DNA from: Bacteroides luti
GTDB lineage: Bacteria; Bacteroidota; Bacteroidia; Bacteroidales; Bacteroidaceae
NCBI RefSeq assembly: GCF_900128905.1
Contig: NZ_FQTV01000002.1
Span: forward strand, 310,001-374,000
DNA: 64,000 nt
Direction of reading: 5' to 3'
The notes under the pieces were generated by a model. It searched no databases, was not told the origin of the DNA, and saw only the letters and a program-made list of their open reading frames with translations. Positions 34,437 to 44,500 of this stretch are shown here, one piece after another (the first letter of the stretch is position 1; the number at the start of each line of letters is the position of its first letter). The translations under genes and the position numbers were made by a program.

Positions 34437-35642
34437 ATGAAAATTGAAGTAAAAGGAAAAACTTATAAACAAATAACAAAATTAGATCTATCGAATAGAA
34501 ATCTAACAGAAGTTCCGCAAGAAATATTTCAATGTATTAATCTGAGAAAGTTGATTCTAAGTAATAATTTGATTAATAATATACCTCCTCAAATAGTATC
34601 TTTGCGGAAGTTGAAGGTTTTGGATTTATCGCACAATAAAATTAGTCAACTCTATGCAAATGTATTTAAATTGCCAGCGTTAGAAACGCTAAATATATCA
34701 TATAATAGTTTGAATAAAATACCACATCAAATAAAAGAATCAAATATAAAGAACCTTTTAGTACAAAATAATCTTATATCAAATATTGATGTGAAAGCTA
34801 TATCAGAGTTGGAAAAATTAAATATCAGTTATAACAAACTGACTAGCTTTGTGCTTAAGCAGGGTGATTTTAATTTGAGACATCTATGGATTAGTGATAA
34901 TCCAATTAAAAAATTTCAAATAAGCAAACCTTGTGTACCAAATTTGAGACATATACATGTCTACACTAGTGAGATAGCTTCAGACTGTTCATTAGAATAT
35001 ATGAAATTGGCAATAAAAAAAGGTAATTCTTATGATGTGTTTGAAACATTAGAAGATGCTGAATTTAGAAAAACAATAGACAGCATAAATGAAAAGAAAC
35101 TTGATATTCCGATTGCAAGTAATAGACCTGAGCTAAACTCTAAAACAGATATAACAACGACTAATACTCCAAATGTTGGTATCTCATATTCTTGGGATGA
35201 TGAGAAACATAAGGAATGGGTATTGAATTTGGCTAATGAATTGACTGAAAAAGGTATATTTGTTTATTTGGACCAATTTGATCTTAAGCCTGGAATGGAC
35301 AAAAATCATTATATGGAGAATATCATTTTTAAATCTCAAAGAGTTATTGTTATATTAACACCAAATTATAAATTGAAAGCAGATAAACGAGATGGAGGAG
35401 TAGGATATGAATATTCAATAATAACTAGCGAAATATTTGATAGTCAAGATGAAAATAAATTTATTCCAGTCTTGAGATCAGGGGAAATAGATGAATCTTC
35501 CCCTATAGCATTAAAATCAAGGATTGCTATTTTTATGGATGATGATACAAAGTTTGAGGATAAATTTGATGAACTATGTAGAGAAATTCATCATGAGCCT
35601 AAAACAAAACGACCTAAATTAGGATCAAAACCGAATTATTAG
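34437..35642 (+). CDS. Leucine-rich-repeat protein with C-terminal TIR/SEFIR domain
   Basis: A 401-residue cytoplasmic protein. Residues about 10-180 are leucine-rich repeats (ITKLDLSNRNLTEVPQEI, LRKLILSNNLINNIP, LKVLDLSHNKISQL, and so on). After a linker, residues about 246-385 form a TIR/SEFIR fold: NVGISYSWDDEKHKEWV, then VYLDQFDLKPGMDK, then RVIVILTPNY and a GGVGYEYSIITSEI helix, where Glu325 could be a catalytic residue. Bacterial TIR domains often degrade NAD or signal in antiphage defence, with the repeats sensing the trigger. No NB-ARC or STAND ATPase joins the two parts. Neighbours are a nuclease and a Fic gene. Confidence 0.82.
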   Translation: MKIEVKGKTYKQITKLDLSNRNLTEVPQEIFQCINLRKLILSNNLINNIPPQIVSLRKLKVLDLSHNKISQLYANVFKLPALETLNISYNSLNKIPHQIKESNIKNLLVQNNLISNIDVKAISELEKLNISYNKLTSFVLKQGDFNLRHLWISDNPIKKFQISKPCVPNLRHIHVYTSEIASDCSLEYMKLAIKKGNSYDVFETLEDAEFRKTIDSINEKKLDIPIASNRPELNSKTDITTTNTPNVGISYSWDDEKHKEWVLNLANELTEKGIFVYLDQFDLKPGMDKNHYMENIIFKSQRVIVILTPNYKLKADKRDGGVGYEYSIITSEIFDSQDENKFIPVLRSGEIDESSPIALKSRIAIFMDDDTKFEDKFDELCREIHHEPKTKRPKLGSKPNY

Positions 35643-35786
35643 TATTCAATTTCATAATCACGCAACAGTTTTTTTTATAAGTTATTTAGCATTTAAAATC
35701 TTGATTTTAGCTAAAAGATTCTTTTAGTTAGTTGTTTTTTTGATTAATTTGCACCATATATTGAGTAATGTTTATTTAATAACGAA

Positions 35787-36899
35787 ATGGATATCGACTT
35801 TGAATCATATATTCGTGGTGTTGAGCCCGATAAGCAAGAAAAGGCTTCTGCCTGGAAAACAGCAATTGGTCTGCAAGCTGTAGATGGTTTGAAGACGTCA
35901 GACTATCTAAAGGATACTGCACGCAAACATATTGAGGGCGATATTAGCATTGATGAAGTGAAAAAACTGATTAATGGATATTACCAATCGAAGGCTGTAC
36001 GTACACCGGAAGATGAAGAAATGGAAGAGGCGGACAAGGTATCTGCCAGCATTGCAAGAATATTGAATGAACAGTCGTTTGCTTTCTCTGTTGCCGGTTT
36101 CATTTCCATTCATCGTAGATTGTTTGAAGGTATCTTTAAATTTGCTGGAAAAATTGGTGATTACGATATTACGAAAAAGGAATGGGTACTTCGTGGCGAC
36201 ACGGTGCTGTATGTTAATGCAGAAGACTTAAAAGAGGCCTTGGAATATGATTTGGAACAGGAAAAAAACTTTTCGTACAAAGGGCTTTCCATGGACGAAG
36301 TAGTCAACCACATTGCTAAGTTTGTCTCTGGCATTTGGCAAATCCATCCCTTTGGTGAAGGTAACACTCGCACCACGGCCGTTTTTACCATCAAGTACTT
36401 ACGCAGCATTGGATTTGATGTGAACAATGATTTGTTTGCCAACAATTCTTGGTATTTCCGAAATGCGCTGGTTCGTGCCAATTACCGAAATGTACGCAAG
36501 GGCATTGAGCCGGATATGAGTTTCTTGATCAGTTTCTTCCGAAACTTAATGATGGGTGAACAGAATGAGCTAAAGAATCGTTATATGGTAATTGATGCTC
36601 CCAATGAATGGATTTCCGAACAACACCCGACAAGTACCCGACAAGTACCCGACAAGCTCCCGACAAGTTCACCTGCAATTCTAAGTCTGATTAAGACCTT
36701 AGGTAAACAGCAATTATCCATCAAAGAAATGCTGGCAGTTATGAACTTAAAGGACCGTGGAAATTTTATGGATAATTACTTATCGCCTGCCATGAATGAA
36801 GGATTTGTTGTGATGCTATATCCAAACAATCCAAAACACCCAAAACAAAAGTATTTGTTGACTGCAGAGGGATTAGCCATTTATAATTCTAAGTCATAA
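35787..36899 (+). CDS. Fic-family AMP-transferase-like protein
   Basis: A 370-residue protein. Residues about 90-250 form the Fic fold with the intact active-site motif HPFGEGNTRT (His187), which normally transfers AMP or a similar group from a nucleotide to a protein hydroxyl. Residues about 20-70 (WKTAIGLQAVDGL, then HIEGDISIDEVKKLI) resemble an attached VbhA-like antitoxin segment. The C-terminal 80 residues look like a winged helix, joined by a linker encoded by four 11-bp repeats. It is a stand-alone gene after the LRR-TIR gene; a toxin, regulator or defence role is possible. Confidence 0.88.
   Translation: MDIDFESYIRGVEPDKQEKASAWKTAIGLQAVDGLKTSDYLKDTARKHIEGDISIDEVKKLINGYYQSKAVRTPEDEEMEEADKVSASIARILNEQSFAFSVAGFISIHRRLFEGIFKFAGKIGDYDITKKEWVLRGDTVLYVNAEDLKEALEYDLEQEKNFSYKGLSMDEVVNHIAKFVSGIWQIHPFGEGNTRTTAVFTIKYLRSIGFDVNNDLFANNSWYFRNALVRANYRNVRKGIEPDMSFLISFFRNLMMGEQNELKNRYMVIDAPNEWISEQHPTSTRQVPDKLPTSSPAILSLIKTLGKQQLSIKEMLAVMNLKDRGNFMDNYLSPAMNEGFVVMLYPNNPKHPKQKYLLTAEGLAIYNSKS
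36625..36668 (+). repeat. Four 11-bp tandem repeats inside the Fic gene
   Basis: ACCCGACAAGT is repeated four times (36625, 36636, 36647, 36658), with single-base changes in units 3 and 4. Because 11 is not a multiple of 3, the units are read in shifting frames (PTS, TRQV, PDKL, PTS). Gain or loss of one unit would frameshift the last 75 or so codons while leaving the Fic core intact. Confidence 0.9.
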
Positions 36900-37038
36900 C
36901 GATTCTGAACAATATGTTTTAGCTATCGTGCTTCTTGTAGCTTCAAGTCTAGAAAATCGTCATTGAAAACGAAAAGTACCTTCAAATTCTGTTCATGTTC
37001 AAAATAATTATATATTTATTTATGACTGTACTTATGCC

Positions 37039-37551
37039 TTATTTCTTTATTTTTTTACGATACTTTTGGTTGCTTGCATTCGGATTTTCCGGATTGGTCA
37101 TTTCCAAGTAGCCGGCATTAACCAAAAAATTAATATATTTATCAATATTCTTAGTATGATAACTTACGCCAACTCTCTCTAATATTTCCTTACTACTACG
37201 AGGCACGCTACAGAAATTCACTACATCTTTTTGCTTATTGTTTAGTTTAATTCGTATTGAAGTGTCAGAGTCAGTGCCTAAGTCGCTGCTTTTAGTGTCA
37301 GAGTCTCTCGATAAAGTGTCAGAGTCAGTGTCTAAGTCGCTGCTTTTAGTGTCAGAGTTTCTCGATGAAGTGTCAGAGTCAGTGTCTAAGTCTGCCGAAA
37401 AAGTGTCGGAGCTAGTGTCTAAGTCGTGTACGCCATTCCTTGCAATAGTTATCACAAATTCACGCAATGACTCATTGTTAGAGAATGAAAGTCTTTTGTC
37501 TTCACTCAGTACATGCTTAATTCCGCCAATGGGTTGCAACAATATTAACAA
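37039..37551 (-). pseudogene. Probable 5'-truncated gene with repeat linker and winged-helix end
   Basis: The frame opens at a TTG right after an in-frame stop, with no ATG upstream of the conserved part, so the start of the gene is probably missing. The product has an unassigned first part (SNNESLREFVITIARNGVHD), an acidic Ser/Asp/Thr linker made of 18-residue repeats, and a C-terminal winged-helix-like stretch (SSKEILERVGVSYHTKN, then FLVNAGYLEMTNPENPNAS). That end resembles the tails of Fic and AlbA_2-type proteins of Bacteroides. It is convergent with the Fic gene. It could still be expressed as a short protein. Confidence 0.5.
37261..37402 (-). repeat. 54-bp in-frame tandem repeats
   Basis: Two nearly identical 54-bp units (37261-37314, 37315-37368) and a diverging third from 37369. 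Each unit encodes 18 residues rich in DSDT. Being a multiple of three, copy-number change alters linker length without a frameshift, unlike the repeat in the Fic gene. Confidence 0.85.
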
Positions 37552-37602
37552 CTAAAAAATCATTCTGACAGTAAATATAATAAGTTTACAAAAATAACTT
37601 TA

Positions 37603-37610
37603 TATCTTTG
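37603..37610 (+). promoter_or_regulatory. Bacteroides -7 element (TATCTTTG) before the DUF1593 gene
   Basis: An exact TAnnTTTG match 43 bp before the ATG at 37653; GTTTAC near 37585 is a weak -33 candidate. Confidence 0.6.
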
Positions 37611-37652
37611 TCGCACTAACCCTACTGTATTGTATAAAATTAAATCTGTATT

Positions 37653-39065
37653 ATGAAGAAACGAATCGTATTATCAATGCTTTCCTTTTTGTTTCTGCCG
37701 CTTATGGCGCAGCAAGCCAAGCAATGGAAGGAAAATCTGAAACCACGCCTTGTGGTTCTTACCGACATAGGAGATTGTAATGTTGAGCCTGATGATATGG
37801 AGTCCGTGGTAAGACTCTTGGCTTATGCTGATCGCTTCGAGATTGAGGCTATCATGACCACCATTGGCTGGAATTGTGATCCTTATCCGGAAGAGTGGGC
37901 GCAGAATCTCACGAAAGTGGTTGATGCTTATGCAAAGGATGTTCAAAATTTGAAGGCACGCTCATCGCAAACATCATTCCTTTCTATTGACAAGGAGAAT
38001 AGCAAGCAGCAGTTAGGCTATTGGCCAAGTGTTGAGTATATTCGCAGTCGCGTAATGTCAGGAAGTCATCGTGCAGGTATCAAGGTAATTGGTAAGGACA
38101 ATGATTCTCCTGGAAGCGAATTTCTTATAAAACTGGCTGATGAAGATGATGACCGGCCAATATGGGTTGCCACTTGGGGAGGTGGTAACACTCTTGCGCA
38201 AGCAATATGGCGAGTGCAGCAGACACGCACACCAGAACAACTGAAGGCATTCCTCCATAAGTTCCGCATTTACACAATTACCGATCAGGACATGAAATAT
38301 GATATGCGCATGAACCGAGCCTACAGCTCCCACATGTGGATGCGTCGTGAATTTAAGGATGATCTAAAGTTTATTTGGGATGAAGGAACATGGCAACTGC
38401 AGTGCGACCTTGGGAAGAAGTATTGGGATAAGCATAAACAGTACATTCAAGGGCATGGTGCTATGGGCAGTATTTATCCTCATTATAAGTGGGGAGTGGA
38501 AGGTGATACACCATCTTTCCTCTATGTAATGCCTAACGGACTTTCTGATCCAGAAGATCCAACTCAGGCAGGGTGGGGTGGTTGTCATGCTTATGGCATT
38601 AGTCCCGACTCTATCACTTATGCATGGAACAGTTGGCAAGAGCCACAAAAGACAATCACCGAGAACTATAAATGCCGTTTCTATCCTGATGAGCTGAATG
38701 ATTTCGCTGCTCGTATGCAGTGGGCGCATGAAGGCAAAGGAAATACCAATCCATATGTCATTATTAATGGAAAGAAGGGTATTACACCAATTCATATAAA
38801 GGCGAAGGCGGGTAAGACCATCCACCTTGATGCTTCAAAGTCAACAGACTCCGAGGGCGATAATCTTTCATTCCTTTGGTGGCAACAACCAGAAGCAGGC
38901 AGTTATAAATCTAATATAACAATCAGCAATAATAAATCCTCTTCAATCAATATTGCTATTCCTCAGGATGCTGCGGGAAAATCGATCCATTTCGTTTGCG
39001 AAGTGCATGATGATGGTGCCTTCAATCTTGTGTCTTATAGGAGAGTGATTTTTGATGTGAATTAA
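37653..39065 (+). CDS. Secreted DUF1593 / nucleoside-hydrolase-like protein
   Basis: A 470-residue protein with signal peptide (LSFLFLPLMAQ). Residues about 30-340 form a DUF1593 domain, an inosine-uridine nucleoside hydrolase-like fold: RLVVLTDIGDCNVEPDDMESVVR gives a D-rich loop like the calcium site, then AIMTTIGW and WVATWGGGNTLAQAI. The last 90 residues form a beta-sandwich (IHLDASKSTDSEGDNLSFLWW) of Ig/PKD type. These proteins occur in glycan loci and are suspected glycosidases; the reaction is unproven. It leads a higher-GC cassette with an AraC-type regulator and a GH43 enzyme. Confidence 0.85.
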   Translation: MKKRIVLSMLSFLFLPLMAQQAKQWKENLKPRLVVLTDIGDCNVEPDDMESVVRLLAYADRFEIEAIMTTIGWNCDPYPEEWAQNLTKVVDAYAKDVQNLKARSSQTSFLSIDKENSKQQLGYWPSVEYIRSRVMSGSHRAGIKVIGKDNDSPGSEFLIKLADEDDDRPIWVATWGGGNTLAQAIWRVQQTRTPEQLKAFLHKFRIYTITDQDMKYDMRMNRAYSSHMWMRREFKDDLKFIWDEGTWQLQCDLGKKYWDKHKQYIQGHGAMGSIYPHYKWGVEGDTPSFLYVMPNGLSDPEDPTQAGWGGCHAYGISPDSITYAWNSWQEPQKTITENYKCRFYPDELNDFAARMQWAHEGKGNTNPYVIINGKKGITPIHIKAKAGKTIHLDASKSTDSEGDNLSFLWWQQPEAGSYKSNITISNNKSSSINIAIPQDAAGKSIHFVCEVHDDGAFNLVSYRRVIFDVN

Positions 39066-39142
39066 TAAATTCAGGAAAATGTGAACATTCTTTGTATCTT
39101 CCTAGCTCTCTCTTTTATCTAATAACTCATTATGGATAGAGT

Positions 39143-39171
39143 TTTGTTATTTACTATTTTTTTTACCTTTG
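39143..39171 (+). promoter_or_regulatory. Promoter of the propeller-AraC regulator gene
   Basis: TTTG (39143-39146) and TACCTTTG (39164-39171) match both Bacteroides elements with a 17-bp spacer. The ATG follows 22 bp later. An overlapping ORF starting at 39132 in another frame is not supported. Confidence 0.7.
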
Positions 39172-39192
39172 CAGCCAAAATGGTGACTAATC

Positions 39193-41283
39193 ATGAAACG
39201 AATACTAATCCTTGCAATCTCAATTGTTATTGCCCTCGCAAGTATAGCACAGCACAATGCCATCAAATCATTACCAGGTTATGGACTTTTGCCAATGAAA
39301 GATGTATCCATGGTAATACGCGACTCTGAAGGCTACTTATGGTACGCTCTCTACGGAGGAGGACTCTGCCGCTACAACGGGTACCAAATGGACATGTTCC
39401 GCAGCGACTATAAAGGTGGCATGCTCATAGGAGAAAGTAACACTGTGGTGTGTGTGGTGGAGGACAAGAGTGGCAACATTATTTTCGGTACTCACCGTGG
39501 AGCGTATGTATTGAACAAAAGCGACTTTAGCGTCATTCCAATTGACACCGCCCTTGTACATAATCGTGTGCGAAACATACAGCTTGATAAATCTGGTGGC
39601 ATAATCATAGAATCAGAACTTGGACTTTACTGTTATGATAAAAAATATCACCGTATTGCCATTAAGGACGGCAGTCTTCCTGCCGACACGACAAGGTTGA
39701 AGTTCACTCTTGCTGACTCCAATGTTGGCATAGTAAGGCATGATGCTGCGTACAATCCAACCACATTGACGTATCACGATGTGCCAGTGGATGTTGCCGA
39801 CACTCTCAACCGCATATCCTGCGTGCTCGATGACGGCAAGGGACATCTCTATATTGGCGACCTCGATGGACTTGTGGTGTACAACAAGCTCAACGGCACA
39901 GCGCACCGCAATTCTCATATATACAATAATGTACGCATGATGGTTATCCGTCCGCAAGGAGGTGTGTACTTCATCTCCGGCAAGATGGGGCTCTGCGAGT
40001 GCGATGCCAAGGGAACAGTACGCGTACTGAATACGAATACAGGTTTCTATCAGCTTGCAATCAATAAGGATGGTAAACTATGGGTGAGTGACCTCTATGG
40101 CGGAGTATATTCATACGATCCTACTACAGCAGTACTCACCCTCGACTCTCACGTCAGTATAAAGGAAGGCGATATTGTAAAGGGAATAGTTTGCGACCAT
40201 GATGGGCACATCTGGGTAGTGACAGAGAACTTCGTAAAGGAATATCTGCCAGAGACTGGCAAATATCGCATTCTCACTACCAACAACCATCACATCAAGT
40301 TGTCCAACTTTGATTATGCTTACATTAAAGGCGACAAGGTCTATCTCACCAGCGACAGTGCTTACATTGAGATTGGCAACTCCACGTCGCAAGGAAGGCG
40401 TCCAAGTGTCAGCAGCATCATTGTGGACGGTAAAAAGCATTACACGACAATGAACGTAAGCAAGTTCTCTATTCCTGCCAATACCTATAGCGTAGAGATG
40501 CAGTTCACCACCTTCGATTACCTCAATGCTGAAGATGTGCACTTCCGTTATAAGGTGAACGATGGGGAGTGGAACCTTCTTCCACGTGGAGTCAACATTC
40601 TCTCGTTTGTTAACCTAGCTAAAGGTACGTACCAACTTGAGGTTCAAGCTACAGATGAAGGTGGATGGATGGGGGAGTCGCTTTGTTTCACTCTGATAAA
40701 ACAACCACACTGGTGGGAGACATGGTGGGCATACACCTTCTATGCGGTTTTTGTTATCACTATTGTTATCGCCATCCTTCGAAATCAGCGTCAAAAGGCA
40801 ATGATGAGCCTGAAAATTCGTAACTTGATAGAGGAACTCAACAGCATCGACAGAATTGTCACACTTCCTACCAAATACGACTCTAATATAGAAGCCATTC
40901 AAGACACTTCTACTGACTCTCCGACAGAAATCACCCCATTTACGGCTGATGCGCCCCAATCATCTATTGCTCAGGATTTCCTTCAGAAAGCAACCTCACT
41001 TGTAGAACATAATCTCGACAACACAGGGTACGACATAGAACAATTTGCCAAAGATATGGGCACCAGCCGTGCAGGTCTTTATCGGAAGTTTGAAACAGCA
41101 GGTATTGACCTCCGACCTACCGAATTCATACGTTCAATCCGTCTCCATCATGCTTGTCAACTCCTTAAGACTCATGAGTACACCGTGGCCGAAATAGCAT
41201 ATAAGGTTGGTTTCTCCAGTGCCAGTTACTTCAATCGGCGATTCAAGGAAGTGTATGGCGTGCAACCATTGCAATACAAATAA
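39193..41283 (+). CDS. Propeller-YYY-AraC transmembrane regulator without kinase
   Basis: A 696-residue protein with a signal-like N-terminus and a periplasmic sensor of two-component-system propeller repeats (VIRDSEGYLWYALYGGGLCRY, and more). A Y_Y_Y domain (about 410-490) precedes one membrane segment (WWAYTFYAVFVITIVIAIL, about 510-530). The cytoplasmic part has only an AraC helix-turn-helix (about 600-696: LYRKFETAGIDLRP, then EIAYKVGFSSASYFNRRFKEV). The histidine-kinase and receiver modules of an HTCS are absent; there is room for about 60 residues of linker. It would signal directly through the membrane. Likely targets are its flanking genes. Confidence 0.87.
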   Translation: MKRILILAISIVIALASIAQHNAIKSLPGYGLLPMKDVSMVIRDSEGYLWYALYGGGLCRYNGYQMDMFRSDYKGGMLIGESNTVVCVVEDKSGNIIFGTHRGAYVLNKSDFSVIPIDTALVHNRVRNIQLDKSGGIIIESELGLYCYDKKYHRIAIKDGSLPADTTRLKFTLADSNVGIVRHDAAYNPTTLTYHDVPVDVADTLNRISCVLDDGKGHLYIGDLDGLVVYNKLNGTAHRNSHIYNNVRMMVIRPQGGVYFISGKMGLCECDAKGTVRVLNTNTGFYQLAINKDGKLWVSDLYGGVYSYDPTTAVLTLDSHVSIKEGDIVKGIVCDHDGHIWVVTENFVKEYLPETGKYRILTTNNHHIKLSNFDYAYIKGDKVYLTSDSAYIEIGNSTSQGRRPSVSSIIVDGKKHYTTMNVSKFSIPANTYSVEMQFTTFDYLNAEDVHFRYKVNDGEWNLLPRGVNILSFVNLAKGTYQLEVQATDEGGWMGESLCFTLIKQPHWWETWWAYTFYAVFVITIVIAILRNQRQKAMMSLKIRNLIEELNSIDRIVTLPTKYDSNIEAIQDTSTDSPTEITPFTADAPQSSIAQDFLQKATSLVEHNLDNTGYDIEQFAKDMGTSRAGLYRKFETAGIDLRPTEFIRSIRLHHACQLLKTHEYTVAEIAYKVGFSSASYFNRRFKEVYGVQPLQYK

Positions 41284-41298
41284 TAAGAAAACAATTAA

Positions 41299-41333
41299 GG
41301 GCAGGACTTAAAAATAAGAGTCCTGCTCTTTTT
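41299..41333 (+). terminator. Intrinsic terminator after the regulator gene
   Basis: GGGCAGGACT (41299-41308) pairs with AGTCCTGCTC (41319-41328, one G-T pair), followed by TTTTT. Confidence 0.88.
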
Positions 41334-41364
41334 ATGGTAATGTAGCATAATAATACTATTTCTG

Positions 41365-41471
41365 TGAGATAATAGTGTAATCCTGATAGTCGAAGTTCAA
41401 TCATTTGATAAATATGTACAATACGTTGAGATAATAGTTCTATTTCTTAAATTAAAATATGTGTAATTTTG
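41365..41471 (+). promoter_or_regulatory. Promoter of the triple-GH43 gene with two TGAGATAATAG sites
   Basis: TAATTTTG (41464-41471) is a -7 match, 36 bp before ATG 41508. The 11-mer TGAGATAATAG occurs at 41365 and 41427, a 62-bp spacing, the nearer copy lying in the -33 region. Direct repeats in this position suit an AraC-type activator, possibly the product of the preceding gene. Confidence 0.55.
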
Positions 41472-41507
41472 CAAACGAAAAAAAGGACTAATACCCAAAC
41501 TAATAAA

Positions 41508-44500
41508 ATGAATATCAAAAGAACATTATTATTGTTAGCGTTATCGCTATCGTTATCTTTATCGTTCGCTCAGAATCTGCAGAAGGGTGACTACGGTTAT
41601 CTCTATTGCCACATGGCTGACAATGGCGAATGGACAGCTTACGCACTTAGTCGCGATGGCATTCACTATCATGACTTGCTTGATGGTAATGCTGTGATGG
41701 ATCCCGCTGTTACGTCACCTATCGAGGGTGGTGCCCGCGATGCCTACATCTGTCGTAAGTCTGACGATGACAAGGGGTACCTGATGGTGACTACAGACAT
41801 GTGTAATCGTATATCGAAGTGCTGGTGGAACTACGGCATCAATCTGATGAAGAGCGATGACCTGATTCACTGGACTACCACTACATTTGATTTTCGTAAG
41901 GGTCCGGAGATATTCTGCGACCCGGAAAGTCCGGATCCTGTTACTAAGTCCGGAGCGGCATGGGACTGGAAGAAGATCAACCGTGTGTGGGCTCCACAGG
42001 TTTTTTGGGACCCATCGTACAAGTGGAAGGATGGCACTAAGGGTGGATATTTTGTGTATTATTCCATTTGGAGCACAAATGAGGACGATGGGTATGACCG
42101 CATGGTGTATTCGTATGCTGATCGTTCGTTCACTAAACTTACCAAGCCCCGTGTACTCTTTGACTGGGGATATGCCACCATCGATGCTGACATCAACTAT
42201 CTTGAGAGCGACCACAAGTATCATATGCTCATCAAGAAGGAAGGTGGTCATCCTGGTATCTTCCACACAAAGGCTAAGTCGTTGCTTGGTCCTTGGCCAG
42301 AGCCTGACGAAGGGGATTTTGTGAATTTCGAGGGCAACAAGAAGTGCGAGGGGGCAAGTGCCTTCCAGCTTATTGGCGATGACGAGTGGCGTGTGGCATA
42401 CGTTCAGTATAGCGACCGTCCTCACAAGTATCGTATATGCAAGGCTGATAAATATCTAAAAAAATATTACGATACAGAGGACATCCAGGGTGTGAAGCAT
42501 CCTCAGCACGGTTCGTTCATGCGACTGGCCAAGGAGGAGTACGACCGACTTGAGGCATGGGGCAATCGAAACCATCAGACATCTATTATCAACCATAATC
42601 CTGTGATCAACGGACTTTATGGTGATCCTTACATCATGTGGAGCGAGAAGAACCAGAAATATTATATTTATCCTACTACTGATGGCTTCAGAGGTTGGGA
42701 CACACGAGATATGAATTGCTTCTCTTCAACCGATTTGCAGAATTGGAAGAGTGAAGGTAAGATCATTGAGAGCGGAAAGAACACTGCCAGTTTTGCAGAA
42801 CATAATTTCTGGGCACCTACGTGTATTGAGAAAAAGATTGTGACAAAGAAGAAGGTTGGCAAGAAGACTGTTGAGGATGTTTCTTACAAATACTACTTTT
42901 ATTATAGTGCTGACAAACAGATTGCTGTGGCTGTAGCAGACGATCCTGCAGGACCATTCATTACTATTGATACTCCAGTCGTTGGAGTTGAGCGCCCTTT
43001 GGGATTCAAGCGTGGTCAGAACATCGACCCTGATGTATTCCACGATCCTGTGAGTGGCAAGTATTACCTTTATTGGGGAAATTACTACATGGTTGGTGCA
43101 GAACTCTCAGACGACATGCTCTCTATTAAACCAGAGACTATGTTCACTCTGATCGACTCAAACGAATTCTACAGTGAAGGCACTCATGTGTTTTACCGCG
43201 ATGGCAAATACTATTTTATGTGGTCGAAGAATGATGTGCGCACGCCTGACTATCAGGTGAGATATATTTCTTCCGATTCACCAACCAAAAAGCTTGATCC
43301 AAGCAAGTGTAAGATTATCCTGCAGAAGGATTCTGCACGTGGAATCTATTGCACAGGTCATCATAGCACTATATGCATTCCGGGTACAGATGAGTGGTAC
43401 ATCGTTTACCACCGTTTCCGCTATCCAGATGCAATAGAAAAAGGTAAGGATGCAGGTTGGACGCGTGAGGTATGCATCGACCGCATGCTCTTTGATGAGA
43501 ATGGAGAGATATTACCTGTCCGTCCTACCCACGTCAATGAAGGTAGGGTACATAGAGTCAGTAATAATATTCCAAATTATTCACATTTCAACCTTCATTC
43601 CCCATTTCCTACGAAGGTAGCGATGGCGGGCGACTACGCCGATCCTTCAATCATGCGTGATGGCAAGGACTTCTACATGACTCACTCGCCAATGAACTAT
43701 TCACCTGGATTGCTTATATGGCACTCTACCGACTTCGTAAACTGGGAGCCAATAGCTCGTCCTCTTATCCAGCCTAAGGATGCACTTTGGGCACCAGAGA
43801 TACTGAAGCATGACGGCAAGTTCTATATCTATTATCCTTCCGCACGCAAGGAGAATTATGTGATTTGGGCCAATGATATTCGTGGCCCTTGGAGCGAGCC
43901 AATACTTACAGGTGTGAAAGGCATTGACCCGGGGCATGTGGTGACTGCTGATGGAACTCGCTACCTCTACACTGATAAGGGGGCTGTAACCAAACTTACA
44001 GATGATGGTTTTCATGCCGACGGTGTGGCTGACACTGTGTACGCTGGCTGGCAATTTCCTCGCACATGGAAGACTGAGGGCAGGAACATGTATCTTGAGT
44101 CTCCAAAGATTGTAAAACGAGGTGACTACTATTATTTGGTAAGTGCTGAGGGTGGTACTGCCGGTCCTGCAACCAGTCACATGGCTGTAGTGGCTCGCAG
44201 TAAGTCTGCTCTTGGTCCTTGGGAAAACTCACCATATAACCCTCTCGTACACACTTGGGACACTAACGACCAATGGTGGAGCCGTGGACATGGCACACTC
44301 ATTGATGATGCAGAGAGCAACTGGTGGTTTGTCTATCATGCCTACCTGAAGGATATGCATACACTAGGACGCCACACGCTCGTTGATCCGATAGAATGGA
44401 CAGAAGACGGATGGCCTGTCCTTGGGGAGTTAAGAGAGAAGGGTGAAAAGTCAAATGTTATGAATGCACCTAACCTGTCTTGCGATTTCACAACCTTTGA

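Noticed and set aside
39132..39329. Small gene overlapping the start of the propeller-AraC regulator
   Set aside because: It begins before the promoter's -7 element and runs in another frame through the regulator's signal peptide.
41715..42425. 236-residue minus-strand frame inside the triple-GH43 gene
   Set aside because: It has no recognisable domain and lies fully opposite GH43 motifs; the higher GC of the region favours long antisense frames.
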